Below, piece after piece: positions 8,443 to 16,780 of a stretch of DNA of 64,000 nucleotides; within the stretch, counting starts at the first letter, position 1; every line of letters starts with the position of its first letter. The notes below the pieces were generated by a model, which saw only the letters and a program-made list of their open reading frames with translations, was not told the origin of the DNA and did no database searches. Location: positions 1,974,397-2,038,396 of the forward strand of contig NC_008531.1 in NCBI RefSeq assembly GCF_000014445.1, in the 5' to 3' direction. The position numbers were made by a program, and so were the translations under genes. Source of the DNA: Leuconostoc mesenteroides subsp. mesenteroides ATCC 8293. Lineage in GTDB: Bacteria; Bacillota; Bacilli; Lactobacillales; Lactobacillaceae.

Positions 8443-9903
8443 ATGGTTTCAGAAATCAAAACGTTGGTAACTTTCTTTGGCGGAACTGGTGATTTAGCAA
8501 AGCGTAAGCTTTACCCATCAGTTTTCAACCTCTACAAAAAAGGATACTTACAAGAACACTTTGCCATTGTTGGGACAGCACGTCAACAATTAAGTGATGA
8601 CGAGTTTAAGCAATTGGTTCGTGATTCAATTAAAGACTTTACTGAAGATCAAGCACAAGCTGAAGCGTTTATTGCGCATTTTTCTTACCGTGCGCACGAT
8701 GTCACAGATGCCGCTTCTTATGGTATCTTGAAGTCAGCGATCGAAGAAGCAGCAACCAAATTTGACATTGATGGCAATCGTATTTTCTATATGTCAGTTG
8801 CCCCTCGTTTCTTCGGTACAATCGCTAAATATTTGAAATCAGAAGGTTTGCTAGCTGAGACTGGCTACAATCGTTTGATGATTGAAAAGCCTTTTGGTAC
8901 ATCATACGCCACCGCAGAAGAATTGCAAAGTGATTTGGAAAATGCATTTGATGATGACCAACTGTTCCGTATTGACCACTATCTTGGAAAAGAAATGGTA
9001 CAAAATATTGCAGCATTACGTTTTGGTAACCCAATCTTTGATGCCGCTTGGAATAAGGACTATATCAAAAACGTACAAGTAACTTTGGCTGAAGTTCTAG
9101 GTGTTGAAGAGCGTGCTGGTTACTACGATACCACTGGCGCCCTTTTGGATATGATTCAAAACCACACAATGCAAATTGTTGGTTGGTTAGCAATGGAAAA
9201 ACCTGAATCATTCAATGATAAGGATATCCGTGCAGCTAAAAACGCCGCCTTCAATGCATTAAAGATTTATAACGAAGAAGAAGTGAATAAGTACTTCGTT
9301 CGTGCACAATATGGTGCTGGTGATACAGCTGATTACAAGCCATATTTGGAAGAAGCAGATGTCCCTGCTGACTCAAAGAACAACACATTCATTGCTGGTG
9401 AATTGCAGTTCGATTTGCCACGTTGGGAAGGTGTTCCTTTCTATGTTCGTTCAGGTAAGCGTTTGGCTGCCAAGCAAACACGTGTTGATATTGTATTTAA
9501 GGCTGGCACATTCAACTTTGGTTCAGAACAAGAAGCACAAGAATCAGTACTCTCAATCATCATTGATCCAAAGGGTGCTATTGAATTGAAGCTTAACGCT
9601 AAGTCAGTTGAAGATGCCTTCAACACCCGCACAATCAACTTGGATTGGGCAGTATCTGATGAAGACAAGAAGAACACACCAGAACCATACGAACGTATGA
9701 TTCACGATACAATGAATGGTGACGGATCAAACTTTGCTGATTGGAACGGTGTATCAATTGCTTGGAAGTTTGTTGACGCAATTACTGCCGTTTACGATGC
9801 AGATAAAGCACCATTGGAGACATATAAGTCAGGTTCAATGGGTCCTGAAGCATCAGACAAGCTATTAGCTGAAAATGGCGATGCTTGGGTATTTAAAGGA
9901 TAA
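8443..9903 (+). CDS. zwf: Glucose-6-phosphate 1-dehydrogenase
   Basis: A 486-residue enzyme oxidising glucose 6-phosphate to 6-phosphogluconolactone, the entry step of the heterofermentative phosphoketolase pathway. The nucleotide-binding loop FFGGTGDLAKRK is at residues 11-22 and the substrate motif RIDHYLGKE near 175-183. Length and sequence agree almost throughout with the well-known L. mesenteroides enzyme, which accepts both NAD and NADP, as I recall it; scattered substitutions such as YLQEHFAIVG point to another Leuconostoc species. AAGGGGAAC precedes the ATG and TATAAT stands at 8401-8406. It is monocistronic, with a terminator directly after it. Confidence 0.98.
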   Translation: MVSEIKTLVTFFGGTGDLAKRKLYPSVFNLYKKGYLQEHFAIVGTARQQLSDDEFKQLVRDSIKDFTEDQAQAEAFIAHFSYRAHDVTDAASYGILKSAIEEAATKFDIDGNRIFYMSVAPRFFGTIAKYLKSEGLLAETGYNRLMIEKPFGTSYATAEELQSDLENAFDDDQLFRIDHYLGKEMVQNIAALRFGNPIFDAAWNKDYIKNVQVTLAEVLGVEERAGYYDTTGALLDMIQNHTMQIVGWLAMEKPESFNDKDIRAAKNAAFNALKIYNEEEVNKYFVRAQYGAGDTADYKPYLEEADVPADSKNNTFIAGELQFDLPRWEGVPFYVRSGKRLAAKQTRVDIVFKAGTFNFGSEQEAQESVLSIIIDPKGAIELKLNAKSVEDAFNTRTINLDWAVSDEDKKNTPEPYERMIHDTMNGDGSNFADWNGVSIAWKFVDAITAVYDADKAPLETYKSGSMGPEASDKLLAENGDAWVFKG

Positions 9904-9910
9904 GCACATT

Positions 9911-9953
9911 TAAAAAGACCATCAAACAAATCTTTGTTTGACGGTCTTTTTAT
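9911..9953. terminator. Bidirectional terminator between zwf and the carboxypeptidase gene
   Basis: AAAAAGACC-TCAAACAAA pairs with TTTGTTTGA-GGTCTTTTT around a two-base loop. A-rich and T-rich flanks allow use from both strands. Confidence 0.85.
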
Positions 9954-10849
9954 ATTGTCTGATTTAAGATGCGTTTGGTTTCACGGAAAACGGCTGACAA
10001 ATTGGTGTATTGATCAGCATGCAATACAACCGTGATATAATGCTTCCCTTTATATGTAAATAATCCCACATAAGAAACGCCTGATTTAACAGAGATACCA
10101 AGTTTAGCACCGGTGACCGTATATTTCGTATTTTTAAAATAATTTTTCATTAAAACATAATTACTATCTTGTGTAATGCCATCAAATTGATTTTGTGATT
10201 GATGAACAATTCTCTTTATTCGTGGTGTTTTTTCTAAAATATTATCAGTCATAAGCGCAACATCAACAGCAGACATCTTATTTTCTGCATTATCAGGCGC
10301 CTTAACGCCATCATCCATTGCTTCATCATTACGGATTCCTGCTGCATTATACCATTGCGCTGATGCAAGTCCCCAAGACTGACTAGTCTTAGTCATTAAT
10401 TTAACAAACTTTGTTTGTGAACCACTAACCTGATCACCTAAGGCAATAGCCGCGTCATTAGCTGATAACTGTAAGGCAGCACGCAATAATTCATCTGCTG
10501 AATAGGATTGATTACTATCCAAATTCACACTTGCCAGATTAGATTCTTCTCCGATTTTCATCGTGTTTGACGACGGCTGCACTTGCGTGCCTAAAGGTAA
10601 CTTTTTTAGTACCAAATAGCCCGTCATTAATTTACTAATTGACGCAATCGCTAAAGATTTATGAGCGTTTTTTTCGGACAAAATTTTATCTGTATCCGCA
10701 TTCATCACCACCGCTGCTTTCGCCGTTGTTGTGATTTTTTTAATTGATTTCTTTTTTTCACTTGCTTGGATTTGTTGTTGCCCATTCACAGGAAATGCTG
10801 TACTCAATGTCACAATACAAAATGCTGCCAGTAGTCCGCTTTTCTTCAT
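9950..10849 (-). CDS. Serine-type D-Ala-D-Ala carboxypeptidase family protein (DacA-like)
   Basis: A 299-residue secreted or membrane-anchored low-molecular-weight penicillin-binding protein. There is an N-terminal signal-like segment (residues 4-24), the SxxK active site SISK (70-73) and the SxN motif in LQLSANDAA. These enzymes trim the terminal D-Ala of peptidoglycan stem peptides. The third motif, normally KTG, reads KLG in VTGAKLGISVKSG, so activity may be altered. The start is uncertain: ATG 10849 gives a clean signal peptide but has no obvious ribosome site, while a TTG at 10867 is in frame. It is divergent from zitR. Confidence 0.8.
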   Translation of the reverse strand: MKKSGLLAAFCIVTLSTAFPVNGQQQIQASEKKKSIKKITTTAKAAVVMNADTDKILSEKNAHKSLAIASISKLMTGYLVLKKLPLGTQVQPSSNTMKIGEESNLASVNLDSNQSYSADELLRAALQLSANDAAIALGDQVSGSQTKFVKLMTKTSQSWGLASAQWYNAAGIRNDEAMDDGVKAPDNAENKMSAVDVALMTDNILEKTPRIKRIVHQSQNQFDGITQDSNYVLMKNYFKNTKYTVTGAKLGISVKSGVSYVGLFTYKGKHYITVVLHADQYTNLSAVFRETKRILNQTI

Positions 10850-10877
10850 GACTATAATTGTACTCAAAAATAACCTA

Positions 10878-10907
10878 TTGACAATAGCTTCGCTTACATT
10901 ATATAAT
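10878..10907 (+). promoter_or_regulatory. Promoter of the zitR-type gene
   Basis: TTGACA (10878-10883), 18-base spacer, TATAAT (10902-10907). The zinc operator begins at the last base of the -10 box. Confidence 0.75.
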
Positions 10908-10930
10908 TAACTGGTTAATTAACCAGTAAA
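10907..10930. promoter_or_regulatory. ZitR/AdcR-type zinc operator, two abutting boxes
   Basis: TTAACTGGTTAA (10907-10918) is followed without a gap by TTAACCAGTAAA (10919-10930). The first is a perfect and the second a near-perfect match to the palindrome TTAACYRGTTAA bound by Zn-loaded ZitR/AdcR. Bound repressor would block the promoter it overlaps. Confidence 0.85.
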
Positions 10931-10944
10931 CTAAAGAGGTGTTT

Positions 10945-11385
10945 ATGGAAAAAACAGATAAGATTATTCAAGAGCTTAACTCTTTTGTTCAAGAATACGC
11001 TACTAATTCTGAACTCGTAGCGGCAACTGCTAGACAAAAGATCAATTCAACACAAGCCCACTTACTGATGTTGCTTAAAATTCTGCAATCGCAGACTAAC
11101 ACAGAATTAGCTGCTGCAATGAATCTATCAAAGCCTGCTATCACCAAAGCTATTAAAAACCTGATGCGCTATCATTATGTCATAGCGGTGGTAGATGATT
11201 CTGATAAACGGAGCACTCACTATTTACTGACTGAAGATGGCGAAAAATTGGCACAACTCCACGAGCAGGCCCACGCCACGATGCACGATGATATTCATAC
11301 CATCATGGCTGATTTCACACAGGAACAACAACAAACCATCACCCAGTTTTTAACAAAACTCAATAAAATAGGAAATAACTCATGA
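10945..11385 (+). CDS. zitR: ZitR/AdcR-type zinc-responsive MarR-family repressor
   Basis: A 146-residue MarR-fold protein. The N-terminal helix is followed by the winged-helix core TNTELAAAMNLSKPAITKAI (near residues 53-72) and the wing DDSDKRSTHYLLTEDG. His and Glu residues in the C-terminal helix (LHEQAHATMHDDIHTIM) are typical of the zinc-sensing members. GAGG lies 5 bases before ATG 10945, so I prefer it to an in-frame GTG six bases upstream. Two zinc operators directly upstream mark it as autoregulated. It overlaps the next gene by 4 bases (ATGA), so the two are co-translated. Confidence 0.85.
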   Translation: MEKTDKIIQELNSFVQEYATNSELVAATARQKINSTQAHLLMLLKILQSQTNTELAAAMNLSKPAITKAIKNLMRYHYVIAVVDDSDKRSTHYLLTEDGEKLAQLHEQAHATMHDDIHTIMADFTQEQQQTITQFLTKLNKIGNNS

Positions 11386-12263
11386 AAAAAATAATTATAG
11401 CACTCTCTGCCATTGTCGTCATCGTCATTGGTGTTGCCTTATTCAGAGGTAACTCCTCGTCGTCATCCAATCAAAAAATAACTATTGTTGCTTCAACAGA
11501 CTTCTACGCCGAAATCGCCAAAACAGTAGTTGGTGAACACGGTACAGCAACTGCTATTATCAAGGACGCGAATGTTTCTCCCGAAGATTATGAGCCAACA
11601 ACCACGGTTGCTAAAAAGGTTAGTGGTGCTGATATCGTTCTTGCTAATGGTCTAGGATATGACGCATGGCTAAATAAGCTTGCCAAAACTTCTAAAAATA
11701 CAAAACTTATTCGCGTCGGCGAAGATGTTTTAAATAAAAAAACAGGCGTCAACCCGCACTTGTGGAATGATCCTGAAACGATGAGTAAAACAGCAAATTA
11801 CCTAGCAACTGAGCTTGGTAAGAAAGACCCTAAAAACCGCGATTATTACAAAAAGAACGCCAAAAAGTACGTCGCTAGCCTGAAACCTGTGAATGATTTA
11901 ATCACAAAAATATCCAAAAAGGCTGATGGCCAAACCGTTGCCCAAACTGAACCTGTTTTTGAGTATATGCTAGATGCCTTAGGATACAAAATAATGGATA
12001 CAGATTTCTCTGAAGCAATTGAGGAAGGTAATGATCCTTCACCCGCAACATTAGCTGCACTTAAATCAGCAATTACAAACCATAAAATTGCCTTCTTCGT
12101 TAATAATACTCAGACATCAAGTTCAACTGTCTCTAACTTAATCGATTTAGCAAAGAAAAATGACATCCCCGTTGTTAATGTAACTGAAACCATTCCAAAC
12201 GGTGAAAACTATGTTAGTTGGAAGCTAAAAGAACTGAAAGCAATCGAAAAAGTTACGCAATAA
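11382..12263 (+). CDS. Metal ABC transporter substrate-binding protein (ZnuA/TroA family)
   Basis: A 293-residue extracytoplasmic binding protein of the cluster A-I metal uptake family, with an N-terminal membrane segment (residues 3-21) followed by a Ser-rich linker. It is coupled to zitR and under the zinc operator, so zinc is the likely ligand. Oddities: no lipobox Cys follows the membrane segment, so it would be an uncleaved or non-lipid anchor. The site normally reading PHxYEPT is SPEDYEPT (66-73), lacking the first metal His; only His126 in NPHLWNDP is retained. The ATPase and permease genes that usually follow are absent, so partners must be encoded elsewhere. Confidence 0.8.
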   Translation: MKKIIIALSAIVVIVIGVALFRGNSSSSSNQKITIVASTDFYAEIAKTVVGEHGTATAIIKDANVSPEDYEPTTTVAKKVSGADIVLANGLGYDAWLNKLAKTSKNTKLIRVGEDVLNKKTGVNPHLWNDPETMSKTANYLATELGKKDPKNRDYYKKNAKKYVASLKPVNDLITKISKKADGQTVAQTEPVFEYMLDALGYKIMDTDFSEAIEEGNDPSPATLAALKSAITNHKIAFFVNNTQTSSSTVSNLIDLAKKNDIPVVNVTETIPNGENYVSWKLKELKAIEKVTQ

Positions 12264-12283
12264 AAACCTCTCTGAAAAAAATT

Positions 12284-12327
12284 AAAAAGATCAGTTATCC
12301 AAATCATAAAGATAGCTGATCTTTTTA
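12284..12327. terminator. Bidirectional terminator between the zit pair and menG
   Basis: AAAAAGATCAG-TATC pairs with GATA-CTGATCTTTTT around an 11-base loop, with A and T flanks serving both convergent units. Confidence 0.8.
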
Positions 12328-12367
12328 GCATTAATTTGCCTACCAATGAAATACTTTATATCTAACC

Positions 12368-13078
12368 CTATTTTGTCGCATAGTGTGCCGCCGCGGCACC
12401 CAAATTAAAACGAGAAATTCTAACTTTTTTGAAGCCCGACTTTAGCAGCAATTGCCCAAGCGTCATATAGTCCATAAAATGTTCTGTTGTTTCATCAAGA
12501 TATTTGTATTCCTGATATTTTCCTTTAGCAAAAACACGCCCAAATAATGGCATGACATGACCGAAATATAACTGCCAAAATGGTTTAACAAGAGGGCTAT
12601 CGGGTTGCGATGTTTCTAAAATGACAAGCTGTCCGCCTGGCTTTAAAATACGATACATTTCTTTGATTCCTTGTTTTGGATCAGGTAAATTACGTAATCC
12701 AAAACCAATGGTCACAATATCAAAGCTGTTATCAGGAAATTCTAAATCCATCACATCTCCTTGCTCAAGTGTGATTTTTTCCGAATAGTCACTTATATCA
12801 ACCTTTGTTTGCCCGACCACAAGCATGGATTCACTGAAGTCTAAGCCAATGATCTCAGAATCAGAGTCACTGTTTTCTGCCAATGCAATTGCCCAATCAG
12901 CAGTGCCGGTAGCTAAATCAATGATTTGCGCTTTTCTTGGAAAGACCATTTTATCCATAACTTTTTGGCGCCATTTTTTGTGTGCCCCTAGACTGATAAT
13001 GTTATTCATCTTGTCATATTCTGGTGCAATTGTATTGAATAAAGATTTCACATCTGTATTTTTTGGAGATAATGTCAT
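12368..13078 (-). CDS. menG: Demethylmenaquinone methyltransferase
   Basis: A 236-residue class I SAM-dependent methyltransferase (UbiE/MenG family) that methylates demethylmenaquinone to menaquinone at the membrane. The SAM motif reads AQIIDLATGTADWAIALAE near residues 49-67, and the family motif NSFDIVTIGFGLRNLPDP lies near 115-132. Length is standard. It overlaps the end of menE by 4 bases (ATGA), so the two are co-translated. Leuconostoc lacks haem synthesis, but menaquinone can support electron transfer when haem is supplied; other men genes are not in the window. Confidence 0.95.
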   Translation of the reverse strand: MTLSPKNTDVKSLFNTIAPEYDKMNNIISLGAHKKWRQKVMDKMVFPRKAQIIDLATGTADWAIALAENSDSDSEIIGLDFSESMLVVGQTKVDISDYSEKITLEQGDVMDLEFPDNSFDIVTIGFGLRNLPDPKQGIKEMYRILKPGGQLVILETSQPDSPLVKPFWQLYFGHVMPLFGRVFAKGKYQEYKYLDETTEHFMDYMTLGQLLLKSGFKKVRISRFNLGAAAAHYATK

Positions 13079-14514
13079 ATCAATTCCTTTAATCTTTCAA
13101 GTTCAGCTAGGAAAGGTTTACGTTGTGTTTTTCCACTAGCAGTAGTGTGCCAGCTTTGAGCCAGATAAAATCGTTTTGGTATTTTATAATGCGCAATACG
13201 CTCTCGACCGAATTGAATTAAAGCATCTTTTTTCAATTCTTCACCCAAAACGATAGCTATTGGCACTGAACCCCACTTTTGATCCGACACCCCGACGACG
13301 ACTATTTTATTTAATCCTGGGTATTCTGCGTAAATATCTTCAACTTCATTGGGAAAAATATTCTCACCACCTGAATTTATCATATCACCTTCACGCCCTT
13401 GGACAAACAAATATCCTTCAGCATCCAAATAACCATAATCTTCAGTATTAAACCAACCATCTATCATATGTTCAGCTAGTTTATCTGGTTGATTGAGATA
13501 TCCTGTCGTTAGCGTTGGTGATTGAATCCAAATATTCCCTTGCTGGGACACTTTTCCAGCATGATCAGCAATTTTTAAACGAACTGGAAATAATGGTTTC
13601 CCCACAGAACCCACTTTTTGAACCGCATCTTTTGCATCAAGCGCCACAATTTGCGAGGCAGTCTCTGTCATGCCATACGATTGAATGACAGGAATTTGGT
13701 GAAGCTGTGCCTGTTTCAATGTTACAAGGTCTGTTGGTCCACCGCCAAGAAGCATTGACCGAAAATGATTATTATAATGAGCACCTTTTGGTAGGTCAGC
13801 AACTAACTGTTTTAACATCACTGGAACGACTGATATAGCAGTAATCGATTGTTCAATCAACAGTTCATTAATCTGATGGGCATCAAATTTAGATTGTAAG
13901 ACCACGCGCATACCATAAATTAATCCACGCATAATGATCGAAAATCCACTAATGTGGAAGATAGGTACAACAGCTAACCAACTATCATCAGATGTTAATC
14001 CTAAATTCAAAGCACTCCCCATCGCAGAATAGAAATGGTTTTGATATGTTTGCATAACACCCTTGGCTTTACTCGTTGTACCCGAAGTATACATGATACT
14101 TGTCACAAAGTCTTCAGGAAAAGTTTCAATTGGTGTTATCTTTTGCTGTGTGGACAAATCACTGAACTTAATTTGCTTATCAATACTTAGCTCGCTCATG
14201 TAATCATCATCTGTTAAAACAGTTGTCACACCCGCATCTGCAAGCTGATAATTAATTTCTGCTACTGATAAACGCCAGTTTATAAAAACGATGGTCTTGC
14301 CAAGTTGCTGCAAAGCCATAATCACCAAGTATCCCGTGAGCGTATTATTCATTATCAATGCCACGCGAGAATTATCTTGGGTAACTTTCGCAATTTTTTT
14401 GGCCATATTGTGTGCTTGGTCAGCCACTTCTTGAAATGTTAATTGTTTATTTTTATACTGTACGGCGATCCGATTCGGCGTAAGCCGTGCACGTTTTGTA
14501 AGCCAGTTTTCCAT
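13075..14514 (-). CDS. menE: o-Succinylbenzoate-CoA ligase
   Basis: A 479-residue adenylate-forming ligase that activates o-succinylbenzoate with ATP and CoA in menaquinone synthesis. The P-loop-like AMP motif SIMYTSGTTSKAKGVMQT is near residues 138-155, the adenine motif QSYGMTETASQ near 283, and the conserved TEDYG and EGDMINSGGENIFPNEVE near 362-392. The C-terminal Lys in ASGKTQRKPF is the catalytic lysine of the family. It is the first gene of a menE-menG pair. The family also includes other acyl-CoA ligases, but the menG partner settles the role. Confidence 0.93.
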   Translation of the reverse strand: MENWLTKRARLTPNRIAVQYKNKQLTFQEVADQAHNMAKKIAKVTQDNSRVALIMNNTLTGYLVIMALQQLGKTIVFINWRLSVAEINYQLADAGVTTVLTDDDYMSELSIDKQIKFSDLSTQQKITPIETFPEDFVTSIMYTSGTTSKAKGVMQTYQNHFYSAMGSALNLGLTSDDSWLAVVPIFHISGFSIIMRGLIYGMRVVLQSKFDAHQINELLIEQSITAISVVPVMLKQLVADLPKGAHYNNHFRSMLLGGGPTDLVTLKQAQLHQIPVIQSYGMTETASQIVALDAKDAVQKVGSVGKPLFPVRLKIADHAGKVSQQGNIWIQSPTLTTGYLNQPDKLAEHMIDGWFNTEDYGYLDAEGYLFVQGREGDMINSGGENIFPNEVEDIYAEYPGLNKIVVVGVSDQKWGSVPIAIVLGEELKKDALIQFGRERIAHYKIPKRFYLAQSWHTTASGKTQRKPFLAELERLKELI

Positions 14515-14589
14515 TTTTATATCATACCGCAGAATTTCTTTGAAAACAAAAATGTTGCTGTGTCACAAATATTGGTTTTATGGCTAAAA

Positions 14590-15105
14590 TTACTCAACCT
14601 GAGCTTCAATTCCTAATTCTGAGACTGCGTTGAGATAGTCATCGTCAGAGATTTCATCTGTCGTACGCAATAGATGGAAAGTCCCGCCCATATTTTTAGT
14701 CACGAGATGCGCATCGTTAACCCCATTGCGCTTATAAAAATCATATCGTTTCACACGTTGCATTTCATTATCTGCCTGTTGGCCTGTGATTTCTGATTCT
14801 AATATTACCCCATTTGGGTACTGCTCTTTTAATGCAGCAATTGTTTTACTCCCAATCCCTCTTCCACGAATATTCGCATCAACGGCAAAATAGAGCACAA
14901 ATACTTTTTGTGCTGATATTTCAACCAATAACAAAATACCAACTGGTTGTTCATCAACAACTAAAGCCATCTTAACGGGTTCTTTTGTCTTAGCCAGCTG
15001 AGCTAACTGCATAAAATCAAGGCGTTCATATTCTGGAAATGATTGCATATAAATGTCTTGCCAATAAGCTTTATCCTCTTCGGTTACGTTAACAATTTTT
15101 ATCAT
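14590..15105 (-). CDS. GNAT-family N-acetyltransferase
   Basis: A 171-residue GCN5-related acetyltransferase. The acetyl-CoA loop reads IRGRGIGSKTIAALK (near residues 80-94), after the beta strand KVFVLYFAVD. GGAG precedes ATG 15105 by 9 bases, so I set the start there although the frame is open 54 bases further. The acetyl acceptor is unknown. It is a single gene between menE and the Ni/Co transporter, on the same strand. Confidence 0.85.
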   Translation of the reverse strand: MIKIVNVTEEDKAYWQDIYMQSFPEYERLDFMQLAQLAKTKEPVKMALVVDEQPVGILLLVEISAQKVFVLYFAVDANIRGRGIGSKTIAALKEQYPNGVILESEITGQQADNEMQRVKRYDFYKRNGVNDAHLVTKNMGGTFHLLRTTDEISDDDYLNAVSELGIEAQVE

Positions 15106-15262
15106 TAGAATGATCTCCATGTACATAGTAGCGATTGTTCTCATTTTATCATAATTCAAAGAAAGATAGGTCTACGCTATTTAAAATAAAAAACGCACCA
15201 AGCGTATCAACTTAAAGTAACACTTTTTTGATCTGCCTTAGTGTATTTTTTATGATGATGGT

Positions 15263-16288
15263 TCAAATTATTTGTTCTTTATCAGCTAATTTAAACACGT
15301 GCCAAATAGTAATCGCAACGACCCATGCGATAACAAACAATGCGACCAGTATGACGCCCATCTGGTTAAAATCTAGCGAAGCCGCCCATCGTGTCAATGC
15401 GTTGTTCCAATTAAACATAACGCTAAATGACTGAACAAAATCAATAAATCCAATAAATCCGGCTGCCATTATAGAAATCCCTGTAATTGTTAAATTGTAA
15501 TACACTTTACGATAAGGTGATGAAAATACCCAACGATACGTCGTACTCATAAAAAAACCATCAATGGTATCCATCAAACACATACCAGCAGTAAATAATA
15601 ACGGAAAAGCTAATGTTGCATACCAGGGAACTCCCGCATTTGCAGCTGTGGCAGATGTTGCTAATACCGCAATCTGAGTAGCAGTATCAAAACCTAATCC
15701 GAAAAGAAATCCAACAATTGCTACTTGCCAGTTATGCTTAATCATTCCTAATAGTTTCAAAAATAAACGATAAATCTTAGATGAATTGATTTGGTCATCT
15801 GTACCTGCTCTGGTATGATGATTACGCATAGCGACAAACTTCACCCAGATATCATGCAAGATAACACTATTCACGATGGCCAACATCATCAACATGGTAG
15901 CTGCAATAAGTGTTCCTAAGGCGCCTCCTATTTGCTCAAAAATAGGCATAGAATGTTTTGCCCATTCTACAAACAGAACGGTTACCAATGCCATCAACAC
16001 CACAACCATTGAATGTCCAAATGAAAAACTAAAACCAACGCCGCGTGTATTTTTACCATCATTAAGCATCTTGCGTGTCATGTTGTCAATTGCTGCAATA
16101 TGATCCACATCAAAAGCATGCCGCAATCCCATTGTGAAGGAAAGATAGGCTATCGCTATCATTTCAGGATATTGTGTAGCACTTGTCATTAACAACAGCA
16201 TTCCCGATACCAAAAAAAGAATAATTATTGCCCCATAGCGTATCGCATCGGACTGAATAGTTGCTTGTTTTTTTATATTTAACATCAT
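15263..16288 (-). CDS. NiCoT (HoxN/NixA) family nickel/cobalt transporter
   Basis: A 341-residue membrane protein with about eight helices. The family signature LRHAFDVDHIAAIDN lies at residues 55-69, and further family motifs are FSFGHSMVV, GFLFGLGFDTATQI and FTAGMCLMDTIDG. NiCoT permeases import Ni2+ or Co2+ with high affinity. GGGAG lies 8 bases before the ATG. About 180 bases upstream ends a leader-peptide attenuator (16713-16467) that would control it, the same type that stands before the suf operon. No urease or hydrogenase gene is nearby, so the metal's use is unclear. Ni versus Co cannot be told from sequence. Confidence 0.92.
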   Translation of the reverse strand: MMLNIKKQATIQSDAIRYGAIIILFLVSGMLLLMTSATQYPEMIAIAYLSFTMGLRHAFDVDHIAAIDNMTRKMLNDGKNTRGVGFSFSFGHSMVVVLMALVTVLFVEWAKHSMPIFEQIGGALGTLIAATMLMMLAIVNSVILHDIWVKFVAMRNHHTRAGTDDQINSSKIYRLFLKLLGMIKHNWQVAIVGFLFGLGFDTATQIAVLATSATAANAGVPWYATLAFPLLFTAGMCLMDTIDGFFMSTTYRWVFSSPYRKVYYNLTITGISIMAAGFIGFIDFVQSFSVMFNWNNALTRWAASLDFNQMGVILVALFVIAWVVAITIWHVFKLADKEQII

Positions 16289-16466
16289 AAATTTTTCTCC
16301 CTTTTTGCTGTAGAAATAAGATTATCACAGCACCTGTTATTGCGTAAATATGCTGAACAAATTGTGTCCCTAATGAACTAAACATGTCCTTTCATACTAC
16401 ATTCGATTATTTTTTAGCACGATGCTCATTCGAATTCGCGCTACTACCTCTTTAAGTTGAAAAGGA

Positions 16467-16577
16467 CAAAAAACACCCCAACCTTTAACAGTTGGGGTGT
16501 TTTTACTCACTTGTCCCAACTATCTACTAATCAATGTCACATTGGTTTAGTAGATAGTCACTCAAAGAACCTACTAA
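16467..16577 (-). promoter_or_regulatory. Attenuator RNA of the Ni/Co transporter (type A, homologous to the suf one)
   Basis: After the leader peptide stop come segment 1 TTAGTAG (16577-16571), segment 2 CTATCTACTAA (16557-16547), segment 3 TTAGTAGATAG (16530-16520) and AGTTGGG (16521-16515), then the terminator ACACCCCAAC...GTTGGGGTGT plus six T (16504-16467). Segment 2 can pair with 1 or with 3 (11 perfect pairs). AGTTGGG can pair with the terminator's CCCAACT. This is the layout of classic ribosome-mediated attenuation: stalling in the peptide frees segment 1, so 1:2 forms and the antiterminator follows. Confidence 0.8.
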
Positions 16578-16580
16578 ACA

Positions 16581-16637
16581 TCAACTGAGAAGTAGGTAGA
16601 GGAGAGAATAGTTCATTTTTTTAATTGTTTTGTTCAT
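16581..16637 (-). CDS. Leader peptide of the Ni/Co transporter attenuator (18 aa, Leu-rich)
   Basis: MNKTIKKMNYSLLYLLLS, with GAGG 8 bases before the ATG. The last third holds five Leu codons (CTC CTC, CTA CTT CTC) and a Tyr before Ser and TGA. The stop lies 3 bases from segment 1 of the attenuator. It is the same length and pattern as the suf leader peptide at 31851-31907. Promoter: TTGACT (16713-16708), 17 bases, TATAAT (16690-16685). Confidence 0.75.
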   Translation of the reverse strand: MNKTIKKMNYSLLYLLLS

Positions 16638-16684
16638 AATTTTTCCTCTTTTTCATATAATTTATATTTTTTAATATGAAACTA

Positions 16685-16713
16685 ATTATATTATCTTACT
16701 CTAATTAAGTCAA
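16685..16713 (-). promoter_or_regulatory. Promoter of the Ni/Co attenuator unit
   Basis: TTGACT, 17-base spacer, perfect TATAAT. The bases ACG immediately before TTTGAC are shared with the suf attenuator promoter. Confidence 0.75.
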
Positions 16714-16780
16714 ACGTTTTATTATCTTATTTTAATAATATAACTAATGATACTAAACAGCTACTGAGCAAATGTATTAA

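Noticed and set aside
16164..16385. Minus-strand 73-residue frame starting MFSSLGTQFVQHIYAITGAV, overlapping the Ni/Co gene start
   Set aside because: Its front looks like a membrane helix, but the AAAGGA is only one base from the ATG and the second half lies out of frame inside the transporter gene.
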